This document shows positions 1 through 8,077 of a DNA stretch of 64,000 nucleotides, piece by piece. Source of the stretch: VXOI01 sp965261945 (GTDB lineage Bacteria > Chloroflexota > Dehalococcoidia > Lucifugimonadales > UBA3495); contig CBDHEF010000002.1 in the NCBI GenBank assembly GCA_965261945.1, forward strand, positions 1,612,001 to 1,676,000. Reading direction: 5' to 3'. The translations under genes and the position numbers were made by a program. Every line of letters begins with the position of its first letter. Within the stretch, counting starts at the first letter, position 1. A model generated the notes under the pieces. That model ran no database searches, was not told the DNA's origin, and saw nothing but the letters and a program-made list of their open reading frames with translations.

Positions 1-1086
1 CGCGGCGAGCATTACCGAGAGCTGATTCGCAAGGTGGCCGAGCGCGATTGGATCGGCATAAGCTGGCCCAAAGAATACGGCGGGCAGGGCGGCAGCCGCA
101 TTGAGCAGTACATCGTCGAGGAAGAATTCGGACGGCTTGGCATCGCCGTCGGCGGGGCGGGCAGCGGCGCCCCGGCCATCCTTGCCGCCGGGACTGAAGA
201 GCAAAAGCAGCACTTCATCCCCGGCCTGATTAACGGCGAGATTATCTTCGCTCTCGGCTTCACTGAGCCGCAGGCAGGCGCCGACTTGGCCGGGCTGCAA
301 TGCCGCGCCGTGCGCGACGGCGACGAGTACGTCATCAACGGCCAGAAGATGTACACCTCGGCGGCACACTACGCCACTCACGTCTACCTGATGGCCCGCA
401 CCGACCCTGACGCGCCGCGGCATCGCGGCATATCCATCTTCTTGGTGCCGATGGACACGCCCGGAATCACGGTGCGGCCCCTGTGGACGATTCAGAGCGA
501 CCCGCCCGCTCCACTTGGCACCACCTACGGCATGGCCCGCACCAACGAGACGTTTTTCGAAGACGTGCGCGTTCCCGCCTCCATGATGTTGGGCGAGGAA
601 AACACGGGCTGGTACGTGGGCGCCATGGGACTCAACCTGGACCGCGTGGGCGCCAGCCGCTACCTCATCTCCGTGCGGCGCGACGAAGACATTGTGAACT
701 GGGTCAAGGAAAACGACTTCGGAGGCCACTCGCCCGCCGACGATCCGGCCGTTCGGGACAAGCTTGCCGAATTGTGGACTGAAGCCCAAGTCTGCCGGCT
801 GATGACCATGCGCAGTATGTCGCTGGTGGAGCGGGGCGGCAATTTCACCTACGAAGGCTCCGCGGAAAAGGTCTGGGCGCCGGAGCATGGAGTCCACACC
901 ACCGAGGCCATTACGCAGATACTCGGCCCCTACGCCACCCTGCTCAGCAGCTCGGAAGAGGCTATCGAGGACGGCGTCTTCGCCCACAACGTGATGGGAG
1001 CCTTCCAATCGGGCATCAACCACGGCAGTGTGCAGGTGATGCGCGACCAGATGGCCCGGCGCGGCCTGGGAATGCCACGCGGCTAG
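1..1086 (+). CDS. acyl-CoA dehydrogenase family protein, 5' end outside window
   Basis: The reading frame is open from base 1, so the N-terminal helices (roughly 50-80 residues) lie upstream. The visible part begins in the conserved region RDWIGISWPKEYGGQGG and continues with the flavin/substrate-binding segment GFTEPQAGADLAG and the middle beta domain (YVINGQKMYTSAAHYATHVY), then the helical C-terminal domain ending GLGMPRG. The family is FAD-dependent and oxidises acyl-CoA thioesters at alpha-beta, passing electrons to ETF. A second family member starts 100 bp downstream on the same strand. Such tandem pairs often form heteromeric enzymes in steroid side-chain or branched-acid degradation; the actual substrate cannot be read from the sequence. 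Confidence 0.93.
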   Translation, partial: RGEHYRELIRKVAERDWIGISWPKEYGGQGGSRIEQYIVEEEFGRLGIAVGGAGSGAPAILAAGTEEQKQHFIPGLINGEIIFALGFTEPQAGADLAGLQCRAVRDGDEYVINGQKMYTSAAHYATHVYLMARTDPDAPRHRGISIFLVPMDTPGITVRPLWTIQSDPPAPLGTTYGMARTNETFFEDVRVPASMMLGEENTGWYVGAMGLNLDRVGASRYLISVRRDEDIVNWVKENDFGGHSPADDPAVRDKLAELWTEAQVCRLMTMRSMSLVERGGNFTYEGSAEKVWAPEHGVHTTEAITQILGPYATLLSSSEEAIEDGVFAHNVMGAFQSGINHGSVQVMRDQMARRGLGMPRG

Positions 1087-1110
1087 GGTTTAGTACAGAA
1101 CGCAAAGGAC

Positions 1111-1150
1111 GCCCTCACCCTGACCCTCTCCCTATGGGATATGGGAGAGG
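1111..1150. repeat. REP-like intergenic hairpin, copy 1
   Basis: A CCCTCACCCTGACCCTCTCC arm is followed by a reversed GGGAGAGG arm. It lies between the two acyl-CoA dehydrogenase genes and belongs to a family repeated at many intergenic sites here. Confidence 0.7.
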
Positions 1151-1185
1151 TAATGACAGGCGATTGTAAGGAAGACAAGGAAAAC

Positions 1186-2355
1186 ATGGATATACTGCCC
1201 TCCGAAGAAGAACAACTGCTCAAGAACGCCGCCCGCGAGTTCCTGGAAGCCGAGGTTTCGACGGCCTTGGTGCGGGAAATGGAGCTGGACGAAAACGGAT
1301 ATCCGCCCGCCCTGTGGCGGCAGATGGCCGACCTGGGCTGGCTGGGTCTGGCTATCTCCGAAGAATACGGCGGCCAGGATCTCCCACTGACCTACTTGGG
1401 CTTGGTCATGGAAGAGCTGGGCCGCGTACTCGCCCCGGTGCCGCTGCACAGCACGATGGTAGCGGCCCTGACCGTAGCCGAGGCCGGAACCGAGGAGCAG
1501 AAGCGCGAGTTGCTGCCAGGCGTTTGCAGCGGCGACATGGTGATGACCTGGGCGGTCATCGAGCGCGACCCGCGCCTCATACCCTCTGCAATTGCGGATC
1601 AGGCCCAACCCGACGGCGACGGGTGGATACTCAACGGCTCCAAGATGTTCGTTGACAACTTCAACGTCGCCCGCCGCTGCCTGGTGGCGGCGCGGACAGC
1701 GCCGGCGTCGGACGACAACGAAGGCATCTCATTGTTCCTGATCGACCCCAACGGGGCCGGTGTATCGCAAACGCCGCTGGTTACCATCGCCAAGGACAAG
1801 CAGAGCCGGGTTACCTTCGACAGCGTGAAGGTAACCGACGCCGCCCTGGTGGGCGAACTGCATCACGGCTGGCCTATCGTCGAGCGGATGCTGGAGCGCG
1901 CCACTGCCCTTCTCTGCTGCCAGATGATAGGCGCAACCCGCAAGGACGCCGAAATGGCGATAGATTACGCCAAGAACCGGGTGGCCTTCGGTCGTCCCAT
2001 AGGCTCCTTCCAGTCCATTCAACACATGTGCGCCGATATGCTGCTGTTCACCGACGGCGCGCAGCTTCTGACTTACGAGGCTTTGTGGAAGATGGACCGG
2101 GGCTTGCCGGCCGGAGTGGAGGTGTCGCAGGCAAAAGCCTTCGCCAACGAGAAGTGCGAGGCGGTGGTGCGCCAGTCTCAGGTCATTCACGGCGGCATCG
2201 GCTTTATGATGGAGTTCGACCTTCACCTGTGGCTGCGCCGCGTGTCGGCCTATACCATGCGGCTGGGAACCACCTTCGACCACCGGGCCAAGATCGCCAG
2301 CGCCCTGCTGGACAAGCCCGGCAAGGTGCGACTCGGCCTTCCCCTGCCCGCCTGA
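1186..2355 (+). CDS. acyl-CoA dehydrogenase family protein
   Basis: About 389 residues starting MDILPSEEEQLLKNAAREFL. I chose the ATG at 1186, not the in-frame ATG at 1141, because AAGGA lies just upstream and the extra 15 residues would fall partly in the intergenic hairpin. The N-terminal helical domain contains LGWLGLAISEEYGGQDLPLTYLG. The middle domain has GWILNGSKMFVDNFNVARRC and the C-terminal helical domain has YAKNRVAFGRPIGSFQSIQH and IHGGIGFMMEFDLHLWLRR. It should bind FAD and oxidise an acyl-CoA. With the preceding partial gene it forms a tandem pair that may encode a heteromer. Substrate unknown. Confidence 0.94.
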   Translation: MDILPSEEEQLLKNAAREFLEAEVSTALVREMELDENGYPPALWRQMADLGWLGLAISEEYGGQDLPLTYLGLVMEELGRVLAPVPLHSTMVAALTVAEAGTEEQKRELLPGVCSGDMVMTWAVIERDPRLIPSAIADQAQPDGDGWILNGSKMFVDNFNVARRCLVAARTAPASDDNEGISLFLIDPNGAGVSQTPLVTIAKDKQSRVTFDSVKVTDAALVGELHHGWPIVERMLERATALLCCQMIGATRKDAEMAIDYAKNRVAFGRPIGSFQSIQHMCADMLLFTDGAQLLTYEALWKMDRGLPAGVEVSQAKAFANEKCEAVVRQSQVIHGGIGFMMEFDLHLWLRRVSAYTMRLGTTFDHRAKIASALLDKPGKVRLGLPLPA

Positions 2356-2360
2356 TTAAA

Positions 2361-2387
2361 ACCCGGAAATACCCGGAAATACCCGGT
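2361..2387. repeat. 10-bp tandem repeat, 2.7 units
   Basis: The unit ACCCGGAAAT occurs twice with a partial third copy, immediately upstream of the ribosome-binding region of the YHS gene. Confidence 0.75.
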
Positions 2388-2403
2388 TCAACTGGAGTGA
2401 GAA

Positions 2404-2604
2404 ATGGCCAAAGACCCCGTTTGCGGCAAGGAAATCGACGAGGCGCAAGCACGGGCGCAGACATCCCAGACCCGGCACGGCGCATCCGAAGTGGACCCGA
2501 CCCAGGGAACGCGCATCTTCCATGACGGCGCCTGGCTCTATTTCTGCAGCCTGGATTGCCGCACCAAGTTCCTGGCCAGCCCCGCAACATACGCGACCGG
2601 GTAG
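2404..2604 (+). CDS. YHS-domain metal-binding protein
   Basis: A 66-residue protein starting MAKDPVCGKEIDEAQA and ending near FLASPATYATG. DPVCGKEID at the start and YFCSLDCRTKFLASPATYA at the end are the two halves of a YHS domain: the first cysteine sits near residue 7 and a C-x3-C pair near residue 53. YHS domains bind metals and occur alone or in Cu/Zn transport ATPases and monooxygenases. This copy has a longer insert between the halves, including the GTRIFHDGAWLYF strand. Start ATG follows TGGAGTGAGAA. It sits between the acyl-CoA dehydrogenase and an isochorismatase-fold gene on the same strand; its role is unknown. Confidence 0.85.
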   Translation: MAKDPVCGKEIDEAQARAQTSQTRHGASEVDPTQGTRIFHDGAWLYFCSLDCRTKFLASPATYATG

Positions 2605-2675
2605 GCTCGCCTTTACTGTAAAACCTACGCTTCTGAGAGCGGGAATCTTCAAGTCGTACTACCGGAGTTTTAGAT

Positions 2676-3275
2676 ATGCCTGATGAGCTGAAGCTCGACC
2701 CCAAGACCACCGCCGTAATACTCATTGATATGATCAACGCCGTGGCCAAGGGAAATGGGCCGCCTTACAATGTTCCCCCCAACCGCCAGGCGGTCATCGA
2801 CAACTTTGTCCGGTTGGTGGCCCACTGCCGGGAAGTCGGCACACCCCTTATCTACATCACCACCTACCGGCGGGCCGATAACTCCGACGCGCCGAAGACG
2901 GTCGCCGACGTTGGCGGCGGCGGCGGCGCGGCCATGCTGGCAGGCACTCCCGCAGTCGAGGTCATCGACGAACTGGCCCCGCAACCCGGCGACTACGTGG
3001 TGGTCAAGCCCCGGTTCAGCGCCTACTACGGCACCAACATGGACGGCATCCTCAAGTCCTTGGGGACCGAAACCATCCTGGTCGGCGGCATCTCCACTCA
3101 GCGCAGCGTTGAGGGCACCGCCCGCGACGCCAAGAACCGCGACACGCAGTGCGTGGTGGTCAGCGACTGCTGCACCGCCGGCGAGGAAGACGTCCACGAA
3201 ATGACTATCCAACACGTCTTGCCCCTGCTGGTGCGGGTTCGCAACACCGACGAGACGATAGCCGCGCTGTCCTGA
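2676..3275 (+). CDS. isochorismatase-fold (cysteine hydrolase) family protein with Ser at the nucleophile position
   Basis: 199 residues. The fold is shown by TTAVILIDMINAVAKG (catalytic Asp near residue 18), a lysine in VVKPRFSAYYGTNMD (near residue 110), and the cis-peptide/nucleophile segment GGISTQRSVEGTARDA. In amidohydrolase members the last motif reads T-x2-C-V-x2-T; here codon AGC at 3105-3107 places Ser144 where Cys is expected. True isochorismatases (PhzD, EntB types) also lack the Cys, so the protein may be a non-thiol hydrolase rather than dead. Start ATG is preceded by GGAG. Upstream of an Asp-box protein; substrate unknown. Confidence 0.9.
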   Translation: MPDELKLDPKTTAVILIDMINAVAKGNGPPYNVPPNRQAVIDNFVRLVAHCREVGTPLIYITTYRRADNSDAPKTVADVGGGGGAAMLAGTPAVEVIDELAPQPGDYVVVKPRFSAYYGTNMDGILKSLGTETILVGGISTQRSVEGTARDAKNRDTQCVVVSDCCTAGEEDVHEMTIQHVLPLLVRVRNTDETIAALS

Positions 3276-3285
3276 AGTGAATGCG

Positions 3286-3321
3286 ACGCCTCACCCCAAC
3301 CCTCTCCCTTTGGGAGAGGGG
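3286..3321. repeat. REP-like intergenic hairpin, copy 2
   Basis: CGCCTCACCCCAACCCTCTC is followed by CCTTTGGGAGAGGGG. CCCTCTCCC pairs with GGGAGAGGG around a short loop. Confidence 0.75.
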
Positions 3322-3373
3322 TTGCATGGCCTGCCCCCCTCCCAAGGTCAACTAAACGGACGGAGGTGACGTT

Positions 3374-4360
3374 ATGAGCGACGTTAAGACAATCCTGGTA
3401 GGCACCATCGGACAGGGAATCATGCGCAGCGCCGACGGAGGCGAGTCTTGGCGGAGGGTCGGCATCGACGCCGGGATGCACTCCGACGCTCTGGTGCGGA
3501 CCCTGGGCAACCATCCAGACCGCCCCGGCGTGGTCTTCGCCGGTACCGACAAAGGACTGTACCGCAGCGAAGACGGCGGACAGAAGTGGAACCTGCAAGA
3601 CACGGCGATGAGCGGCACCTGCGTATGGGCATTGGCCGTCGATTCCTCTGACTCAAAGCTGATGTTTGCCGGCACCGGCACCCCCGACCCTGCCGGCATC
3701 TTCCGCTCGACTGACGGCGGGAAGACCTGGGAGAAGCGGCCTGCGGAAATTGCCGCCGAGTGTCCCAACGTGGGAGTGCCCCGGGTCACCGGCATCGCCA
3801 TCGACCCGCAGAATCACAGCGATGTGTGGGTCGGGCTGGAGGTGGACGGCCTGCGCCACAGTTCCGATGCGGGCGATACCTGGGAGTCCATCAACGGCGC
3901 GATTCCCAACCCCGACGTTCACAACGTCGCCGTCGCAGCCGGACCGCCCCATACTGTAGTGGTCGTGGTGAACAACGACGTGTACACCAGCGGCGACAAC
4001 GGCGGCAACTGGGACAGGCTGGGTATTCGCGAGGTTTTTCCGCTGACCTATCCGCGAGGCATCATGGTCAAGCCGGATAATCCCAACGTGATATTCGTTA
4101 CCATCGGCGACACCACGCCCGGACAGACAGGCACGATTATGCGCTCCAAGGACACCGGCAAAACGTGGGAGAACCTGCCGCTGCCCGTGGAACCCAACAC
4201 GGCGATGTGGACGGTCAACATCCAGAACGCCGATCCGTCGGTGGTGTTCGCGGGCAGCCGCTACGGATACCTGTACCGCAGCGACGACGGCGGCGACTCC
4301 TGGAACAAGTTGCGCCGCGAATTCAGCGAAATCTCCAGCGTGATGTGGCTGCCTGAGTAG
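3374..4360 (+). CDS. Asp-box (BNR) repeat beta-propeller protein, paralogue 1
   Basis: 328 residues, ATG preceded by GGAGGTGA. At least six Asp-box motifs (S-x-D-x-G-x-x-W) occur at regular intervals: SADGGESW, SEDGGQKW, STDGGKTW, SSDAGDTW, SKDTGKTW and SDDGGDSW. This indicates a six- or seven-bladed propeller as in sialidases and Vps10/glycosidase-like proteins. There is no signal peptide and no sialidase catalytic Arg triad that I can recognise, so it is more likely a cytoplasmic binding or scaffold protein than an enzyme. A protein of nearly identical length and layout is encoded at 8845-9828 on the other strand; both begin with the same (I/F)(L/V)VGT(I/V)GQG signature. Confidence 0.85.
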   Translation: MSDVKTILVGTIGQGIMRSADGGESWRRVGIDAGMHSDALVRTLGNHPDRPGVVFAGTDKGLYRSEDGGQKWNLQDTAMSGTCVWALAVDSSDSKLMFAGTGTPDPAGIFRSTDGGKTWEKRPAEIAAECPNVGVPRVTGIAIDPQNHSDVWVGLEVDGLRHSSDAGDTWESINGAIPNPDVHNVAVAAGPPHTVVVVVNNDVYTSGDNGGNWDRLGIREVFPLTYPRGIMVKPDNPNVIFVTIGDTTPGQTGTIMRSKDTGKTWENLPLPVEPNTAMWTVNIQNADPSVVFAGSRYGYLYRSDDGGDSWNKLRREFSEISSVMWLPE

Positions 4361-4385
4361 GGAGAGAGCCAGCCCGGTAAACACC

Positions 4386-4423
4386 AAGGCCGCAGGGACC
4401 TGAATCGGAGTTTCTGCGGCCTT
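4386..4423. terminator. hairpin terminator between the Asp-box gene and hicB
   Basis: A perfect 10-bp stem (AAGGCCGCAG / CTGCGGCCTT) with an 18-nt loop lies in the gap between two convergent genes. It ends in a short T-run on the + strand and could serve both genes. Confidence 0.75.
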
Positions 4424-4450
4424 TCCATCAGAGCGAAGTACCTAATGCGG

Positions 4451-4723
4451 TCAGGCAGGCGCTCCTTCAGAATCGTATTTGGCTACTGCTTCGCGTAGGA
4501 CACCACCGAAGTCGTAACCTGTAGTCGGCGGAGGCAAGGGCCCGCCGTCCTCGTGGTTGATATCAATTAACTCTTCCACGATTTGGCAAAGTTCGGCAAA
4601 CACTGCTTCTTCGCCATCCCCATGACAACACCCACCAAAGGACAGTCCTGGGGCGTAGCCGATATAGCACTGGTCTTCGTCTGACCACGCCACTATTTTG
4701 GCATATCGGGCGCTATCCTTCAT
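4451..4723 (-). CDS. hicB: HicB-like antitoxin, module 1
   Basis: A 90-residue protein starting MKDSARYAKIVAWSDEDQCY. The segment EDQCYIGYAPGLSFGGCCHGDGEEAVFAELCQIVEELI matches the HicB RNase-H-like half: a short antiparallel sheet, a glycine-rich turn and the first helix. Its ATG overlaps the stop of the upstream hicA (ATGA at 4720-4723), so the two are translationally coupled in the usual hicA-hicB order. HicB binds and neutralises the HicA mRNA interferase and represses the operon. The C-terminal DNA-binding part is short and not recognisable. Confidence 0.85.
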   Translation of the reverse strand: MKDSARYAKIVAWSDEDQCYIGYAPGLSFGGCCHGDGEEAVFAELCQIVEELIDINHEDGGPLPPPTTGYDFGGVLREAVAKYDSEGAPA

Positions 4724-4956
4724 CTTTTGGACTCCTCAATCGCTCTCCGCACCATTCTAATTTGATACCTGTCCGCATCTGCGCCAAGGCTTCCTGATAA
4801 AGTTATCTTGTCGCGGACGTTTGGATGGACATAGTTCCGATGGCTTCCTCGTCCGCCCCGGTTGTAGAATCCTGCCCGCTCAAGGCCGGAAATTAGTTCT
4901 CGAATTTTTGGCGGTATGTTGACGATATATGGGACATCGCTTGCTTCATGGAACAA
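4720..4956 (-). CDS. hicA: HicA-like mRNA interferase toxin, module 1
   Basis: A 78-residue protein containing the dsRBD-like HicA fold: IRELISGLERAGFYNRGGRGSH followed by RNYVHP and DKITLSG. The His in GRGSHRNY is the conserved catalytic residue of the family. The N-terminus (MFHEASDVPYIVNIPPK) is about ten residues longer than typical HicA, so a downstream start cannot be ruled out. It overlaps hicB by 4 bp. A second, sequence-divergent HicAB pair lies at 32522-33093. Confidence 0.85.
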   Translation of the reverse strand: MFHEASDVPYIVNIPPKIRELISGLERAGFYNRGGRGSHRNYVHPNVRDKITLSGSLGADADRYQIRMVRRAIEESKR

Positions 4957-4972
4957 TATCGTATCACGACCG

Positions 4973-5890
4973 TCAGCGGTAGTGGCGGGCTAACTCAGAG
5001 GCGTAGCGGCGGCCCAGGGTGTCGCGGTGGTCTCGCATCCAGTCGCTCAGGCGCGTGGCGCCGGTGGGCGGGTCTGCGGAGACCAGGTGGCCGGCCATCA
5101 GGCCGTCGATTTCGTCGCGGGTCAGCACTACGTCGCGCAGGGCGAAGCCCATCAGGCTTCCCGCGGCGAAGACCAGCGGAGGCGGCAGGTGGAGCAACCG
5201 GGCGCGACCTCCAGTGGTTTGGCGAATCATTACAACCAATTCCTCGAAGGAGAGCGTCTCAGGACCAACTGCATCCAAAGCAACATTGTCCCCTTCGGAT
5301 GCCGACTCGACCGCCAGCCGGGCCACGTCATCCACGAACACCGGCTGCACCCGGTAATCGCCTCGTCCGGCTATGGGAAACACCGGGAACCTACGCAGGA
5401 ACCAGGCGATGTTGTTGATCAGGATGTCCTCCCGCCCGAAGATCACCGTGGGCCGGATGATTGAGTACGCAAGGCCCGATTCGCGGATATGGTTCTCGAC
5501 CAGCCCCTTCCCCCGGAAGTAGGGTAGCTGTGACTCCCCCGACGCGCTGGTTATGCTGATGTGGACGATGCGCCGCACACCGGCGGTCACCGCCGCGTCA
5601 ATCAGATTACAGGAATAGCGGACGGCCAAATCGTGGTTGACAGCGCCGCGAGCGAATCGAATCCAGAAGGTGTTGTAGAGCGTGCCGGCGCCCCGCAGAC
5701 CCTCGGTCAACTGCTCGACGCTGTTGAAGTTCAGCGGACGTCGCTCCACGCTGTCCCCGAACGGACTGGCCGACTCAGGATTGCGAGTAAGGGTTCGTAC
5801 ACGTTGGCCGGAATCCAGCAGCCGTTGCGCGATGTACCTGCCAGTGTAGCCAAATGCCCCGGTAACCACGGACAACTCCGCATCGCACAT
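4973..5890 (-). CDS. atypical SDR / NmrA-like NAD(P)-binding protein
   Basis: 305 residues, ATG preceded by GGAGG. N-terminal Rossmann motif VTGAFGYTGRYIAQRLLDSG (atypical SDR TGxxGxxG form) followed by VRTLTRNPES, which suits NADP(H). Further segments RRIVHISITSASGESQLPYFRGKGLVE and YSIIRPTVIFG give the Y-x3-K-like region (YFRGK) and the substrate-side R-P-T. It resembles complex I 39-kDa-subunit-like and NmrA proteins, which bind but often do not turn over nucleotide. It stands alone between hicA and a flavin oxidoreductase. Substrate unknown. Confidence 0.85.
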   Translation of the reverse strand: MCDAELSVVTGAFGYTGRYIAQRLLDSGQRVRTLTRNPESASPFGDSVERRPLNFNSVEQLTEGLRGAGTLYNTFWIRFARGAVNHDLAVRYSCNLIDAAVTAGVRRIVHISITSASGESQLPYFRGKGLVENHIRESGLAYSIIRPTVIFGREDILINNIAWFLRRFPVFPIAGRGDYRVQPVFVDDVARLAVESASEGDNVALDAVGPETLSFEELVVMIRQTTGGRARLLHLPPPLVFAAGSLMGFALRDVVLTRDEIDGLMAGHLVSADPPTGATRLSDWMRDHRDTLGRRYASELARHYR

Positions 5891-5925
5891 AGGACCGCCT
5901 CCACCAAAAACGTGAGACCAAAAAA

Positions 5926-5951
5926 CTGCCCCGCTCTGTTCAGCGGGGCAG
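5926..5951 (-). terminator. intrinsic terminator of the flavin oxidoreductase gene
   Basis: A 10-bp GC-rich stem (CTGCCCCGCT / AGCGGGGCAG) with a 6-nt loop. On the minus strand it is followed by six T residues, the textbook arrangement for rho-independent termination of the gene ending at 5979. Confidence 0.9.
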
Positions 5952-5978
5952 CATTGGAAATCCGAAAGGACAAGGGAA

Positions 5979-7229
5979 TTACGGAGCTAGGCCGGCGGTG
6001 CCGGACCTGATGGTGTCCATGCGGGGCCGGTCGTCGTAGGGCTGCAACTGGACTTCGTGCAGCGCCGGGATAACCTCTTTGCCCAGTAGCTCAATGGAGC
6101 GCATGGTTTCCTTGTGGCCCATCGCCCCTTCGTTGCCGTAGATGTGGATGTAGCCGGGGCTGAGGCGCTCGATGACCTCGGTCAGCTTCTGGGTAACGGT
6201 GTCGGGGTTGCCAACGATGATGTTGTTGACGCCGCGAAGCTGATCGTAGGACAGACCCACGCCGAGACCGCCTGCGCCGGCCACGTTGCCGGTGGGGCGC
6301 TGGGCCTTAATCTCGACGGATGCCCTGGACTGGTAGCCGGGCGGGTCGTTGTGCTCCATCGGCCCGCGCTGGCGGTGCTCGATGGTCCACATGAACTCCT
6401 GGCCAAGCTCGATGGCCTTCTCGTCGGTGTCGGCCACGAAGCAGCGGAGCAGGTAACCGAAGTGCTCGGGGCCGGCCTTCCAGCCTTCCTCTTCGGCAGT
6501 GTCGATGTAGACCTGCTTGAGCCACTCGGTGGTGTCCACGAGGGCGCCGAGGTTCATGTAGGGATGCTTGTGCTTGGCGGCCCAGACCACGCTCTCGGGG
6601 CTGCCGGTGCCGGGGAACCAGATATCGGGGCGGGGCTTCTGCATGGGCACCACCCACGGGTTGACGGCGCGGTAGTGGTAGTACTGGCCCTCATAGCGAA
6701 AGGGGCCGGGCTCGGTCCAGCACTTGATAATCAGGTCATGGGCTTCCTCGAAGCGGGCCCGGTTCTCGGTGGGGTTCACGCCGCCCTGCAGCGTCTCCAC
6801 CGCGGTGCCGCGCACGAAGCCGGAGATGATGCGTCCGCCGGAGTAGCAGTCCAGCATGGCGATTTCCTCGGCCATGCGGATGGGGTCGTTGATGGCGATG
6901 ACATTGCCCAGGATGGCAATCTTGACCTTCTTGGTGAGCTTGGCGATGACGGCGGCGTCGAGGTTCACCGCCGGCTTCATGCACCAGTACGAGGCGTGAT
7001 GCTCGTTGCTCATGATGCCGTCGAAACCTACCTCGTCGGCCAAGGCATATTGCTCGTGGTACTGGTTGTAGAGAATGCTGGCCTTTTCGGGGTCAAAATG
7101 GGTGTTGGGGAAGCCCAGGCGGCCGGAGTCGTACTTCTCCAGGTCCTGGTTGGTGACGTGTCCGTAGGGCTGCTCGGAGAACCAGTAGATGTCCGCCTTG
7201 TCTTTGGGTCGCGCTAGCTGATCGACCAT
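5979..7229 (-). CDS. LLM-class (luciferase-like) flavin-dependent oxidoreductase
   Basis: 416 residues, ATG preceded by AAGGAG. The TIM-barrel signature includes DEVGFDGIMSNEHHASYW, KKVKIAILGNVIAINDPIRMAEEIAMLD, SGGRIISGFVRGTAVETLQ and RPDIWFPGTGSPESVVWAAKHKHPYMN. These match the bacterial luciferase / F420-FMN monooxygenase family. A C-terminal segment IIVGNPDTVTQKLTEVIERL is also typical. Enzymes of this family oxidise or cleave small organic substrates using reduced FMN or F420; the substrate is not readable. Two more family members lie at 27432-28475 and 61328-62275, so the genome appears to have expanded this family. Confidence 0.93.
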   Translation of the reverse strand: MVDQLARPKDKADIYWFSEQPYGHVTNQDLEKYDSGRLGFPNTHFDPEKASILYNQYHEQYALADEVGFDGIMSNEHHASYWCMKPAVNLDAAVIAKLTKKVKIAILGNVIAINDPIRMAEEIAMLDCYSGGRIISGFVRGTAVETLQGGVNPTENRARFEEAHDLIIKCWTEPGPFRYEGQYYHYRAVNPWVVPMQKPRPDIWFPGTGSPESVVWAAKHKHPYMNLGALVDTTEWLKQVYIDTAEEEGWKAGPEHFGYLLRCFVADTDEKAIELGQEFMWTIEHRQRGPMEHNDPPGYQSRASVEIKAQRPTGNVAGAGGLGVGLSYDQLRGVNNIIVGNPDTVTQKLTEVIERLSPGYIHIYGNEGAMGHKETMRSIELLGKEVIPALHEVQLQPYDDRPRMDTIRSGTAGLAP

Positions 7230-7587
7230 TCTTTGCTCCTTTTCCGGCGTCCGCAGTACTGTCTTGGGTTGCGTACCGGCGGCGGCTGATGGAGAAACGC
7301 GGGAAGCCGAGTCCTGCGCTGGCGTTCCAGTTGCCCGTTAAGTCGCTATGGCGCGGCGCCTAGCGACGGATTCCTGCACTGGAACCGACGGACTTCCCGC
7401 TTTTGACTGGCGCAATTATAGTCAATGCCTAATTGATAGGCAACTGGGCTATTGCCCGTCGACCACGGGGCCAAGATGGTGCTGCGGGTTGTGGGAGCAG
7501 GCGGCAGGGGGTAACATTGAATCGCGGATTCGCCATCGCAGGCGGGTTCGCGGATAACGTCAAGAGAACGTCAGAAGGAGTGCGAAA
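7230..7587. other. 358-bp intergenic region
   Basis: The region separates divergent genes and must hold both promoters. An interrupted dyad TTGACT/AGTCAA lies at 7405-7423, but I could not pair it with a convincing -10 box. No conserved ORF, tRNA or repeat-family copy is recognisable. Confidence 0.4.
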
Positions 7588-7977
7588 ATGGCTCTATCAT
7601 TGGCGGACGCAAACCGGATTATTGAGGCATCAATCGCTGCGGCAGACGGAATGGGAATCAAGCTGAGCGTGGCAGTAGTGGATGGAGGCGGCCAATTGGT
7701 GGCCTTCCAGCGCATGGAGGGGGCCATCGCAGTGAGCGCGACGGCAGCACCGGGCAAGGCCGTGGGTTCGGTGTTCTTCGGACGGGACAGCAGGGAGATC
7801 AACCCGGAGTCGCCGGTGATGCAGGCGATCATCGGCAGCCAGGGTGGCCGCATCATCCCGGCCCAGGGCGCCATCCCCATCTACCAGGACGGCGCGCTGG
7901 TGGGGGCCATCGGCGGCAGCGGCGGCAGCGCCCAGCAGGACGAGGACTGCGTGCGCAAGGGGCTGGAAGCGCTGTAG
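7588..7977 (+). CDS. GlcG/HbpS-family heme-binding-type protein (DUF336)
   Basis: A 129-residue protein with SLADANRIIEASIAAADGMG, LSVAVVDGGGQLVAFQRMEG and a glycine-rich C-terminal half (QGGRIIPAQGAIPIYQDGALVGAIGGSGG). This layout is diagnostic of the GlcG/HbpS (formerly DUF336) family. Members bind heme, iron or cobalamin, or act as accessory subunits of glycolate or propanediol pathways. ATG follows GAAGGAG. No signal peptide, so cytoplasmic. It is monocistronic and terminated by the hairpin at 8008-8047. Specific ligand unknown. Confidence 0.9.
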   Translation: MALSLADANRIIEASIAAADGMGIKLSVAVVDGGGQLVAFQRMEGAIAVSATAAPGKAVGSVFFGRDSREINPESPVMQAIIGSQGGRIIPAQGAIPIYQDGALVGAIGGSGGSAQQDEDCVRKGLEAL

Positions 7978-8007
7978 GGGGAGTGGTCTCGGATCACGCA
8001 AAGACAA

Positions 8008-8047
8008 TGGGAGCGCCCCGCAGGATTGCATCCTGGGGGCGCTCCCA
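8008..8047. terminator. hairpin terminator between convergent genes
   Basis: TGGGAGCGCCCC pairs with GGGGCGCTCCCA in the gap between the GlcG-like gene and the NYN gene. The loop also has self-complementarity (CAGGA/TCCTG). The tail on the + strand is TTCTGCC, a weak T-run. Confidence 0.8.
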
Positions 8048-8077
8048 TTCTGCCTTGACTTTCTTGGTTAGTCTTTA

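Noticed and set aside
6114..7217. Long open frame opposite the flavin oxidoreductase gene
   Set aside because: High-GC antisense shadow with no family similarity, rich in Val, Gly, Leu and Ala; the minus-strand protein is conserved.
7405..7423. TTGACT ... AGTCAA dyad as promoter or operator
   Set aside because: No -10 box at a suitable distance and no second copy; left as a note in the intergenic entry.
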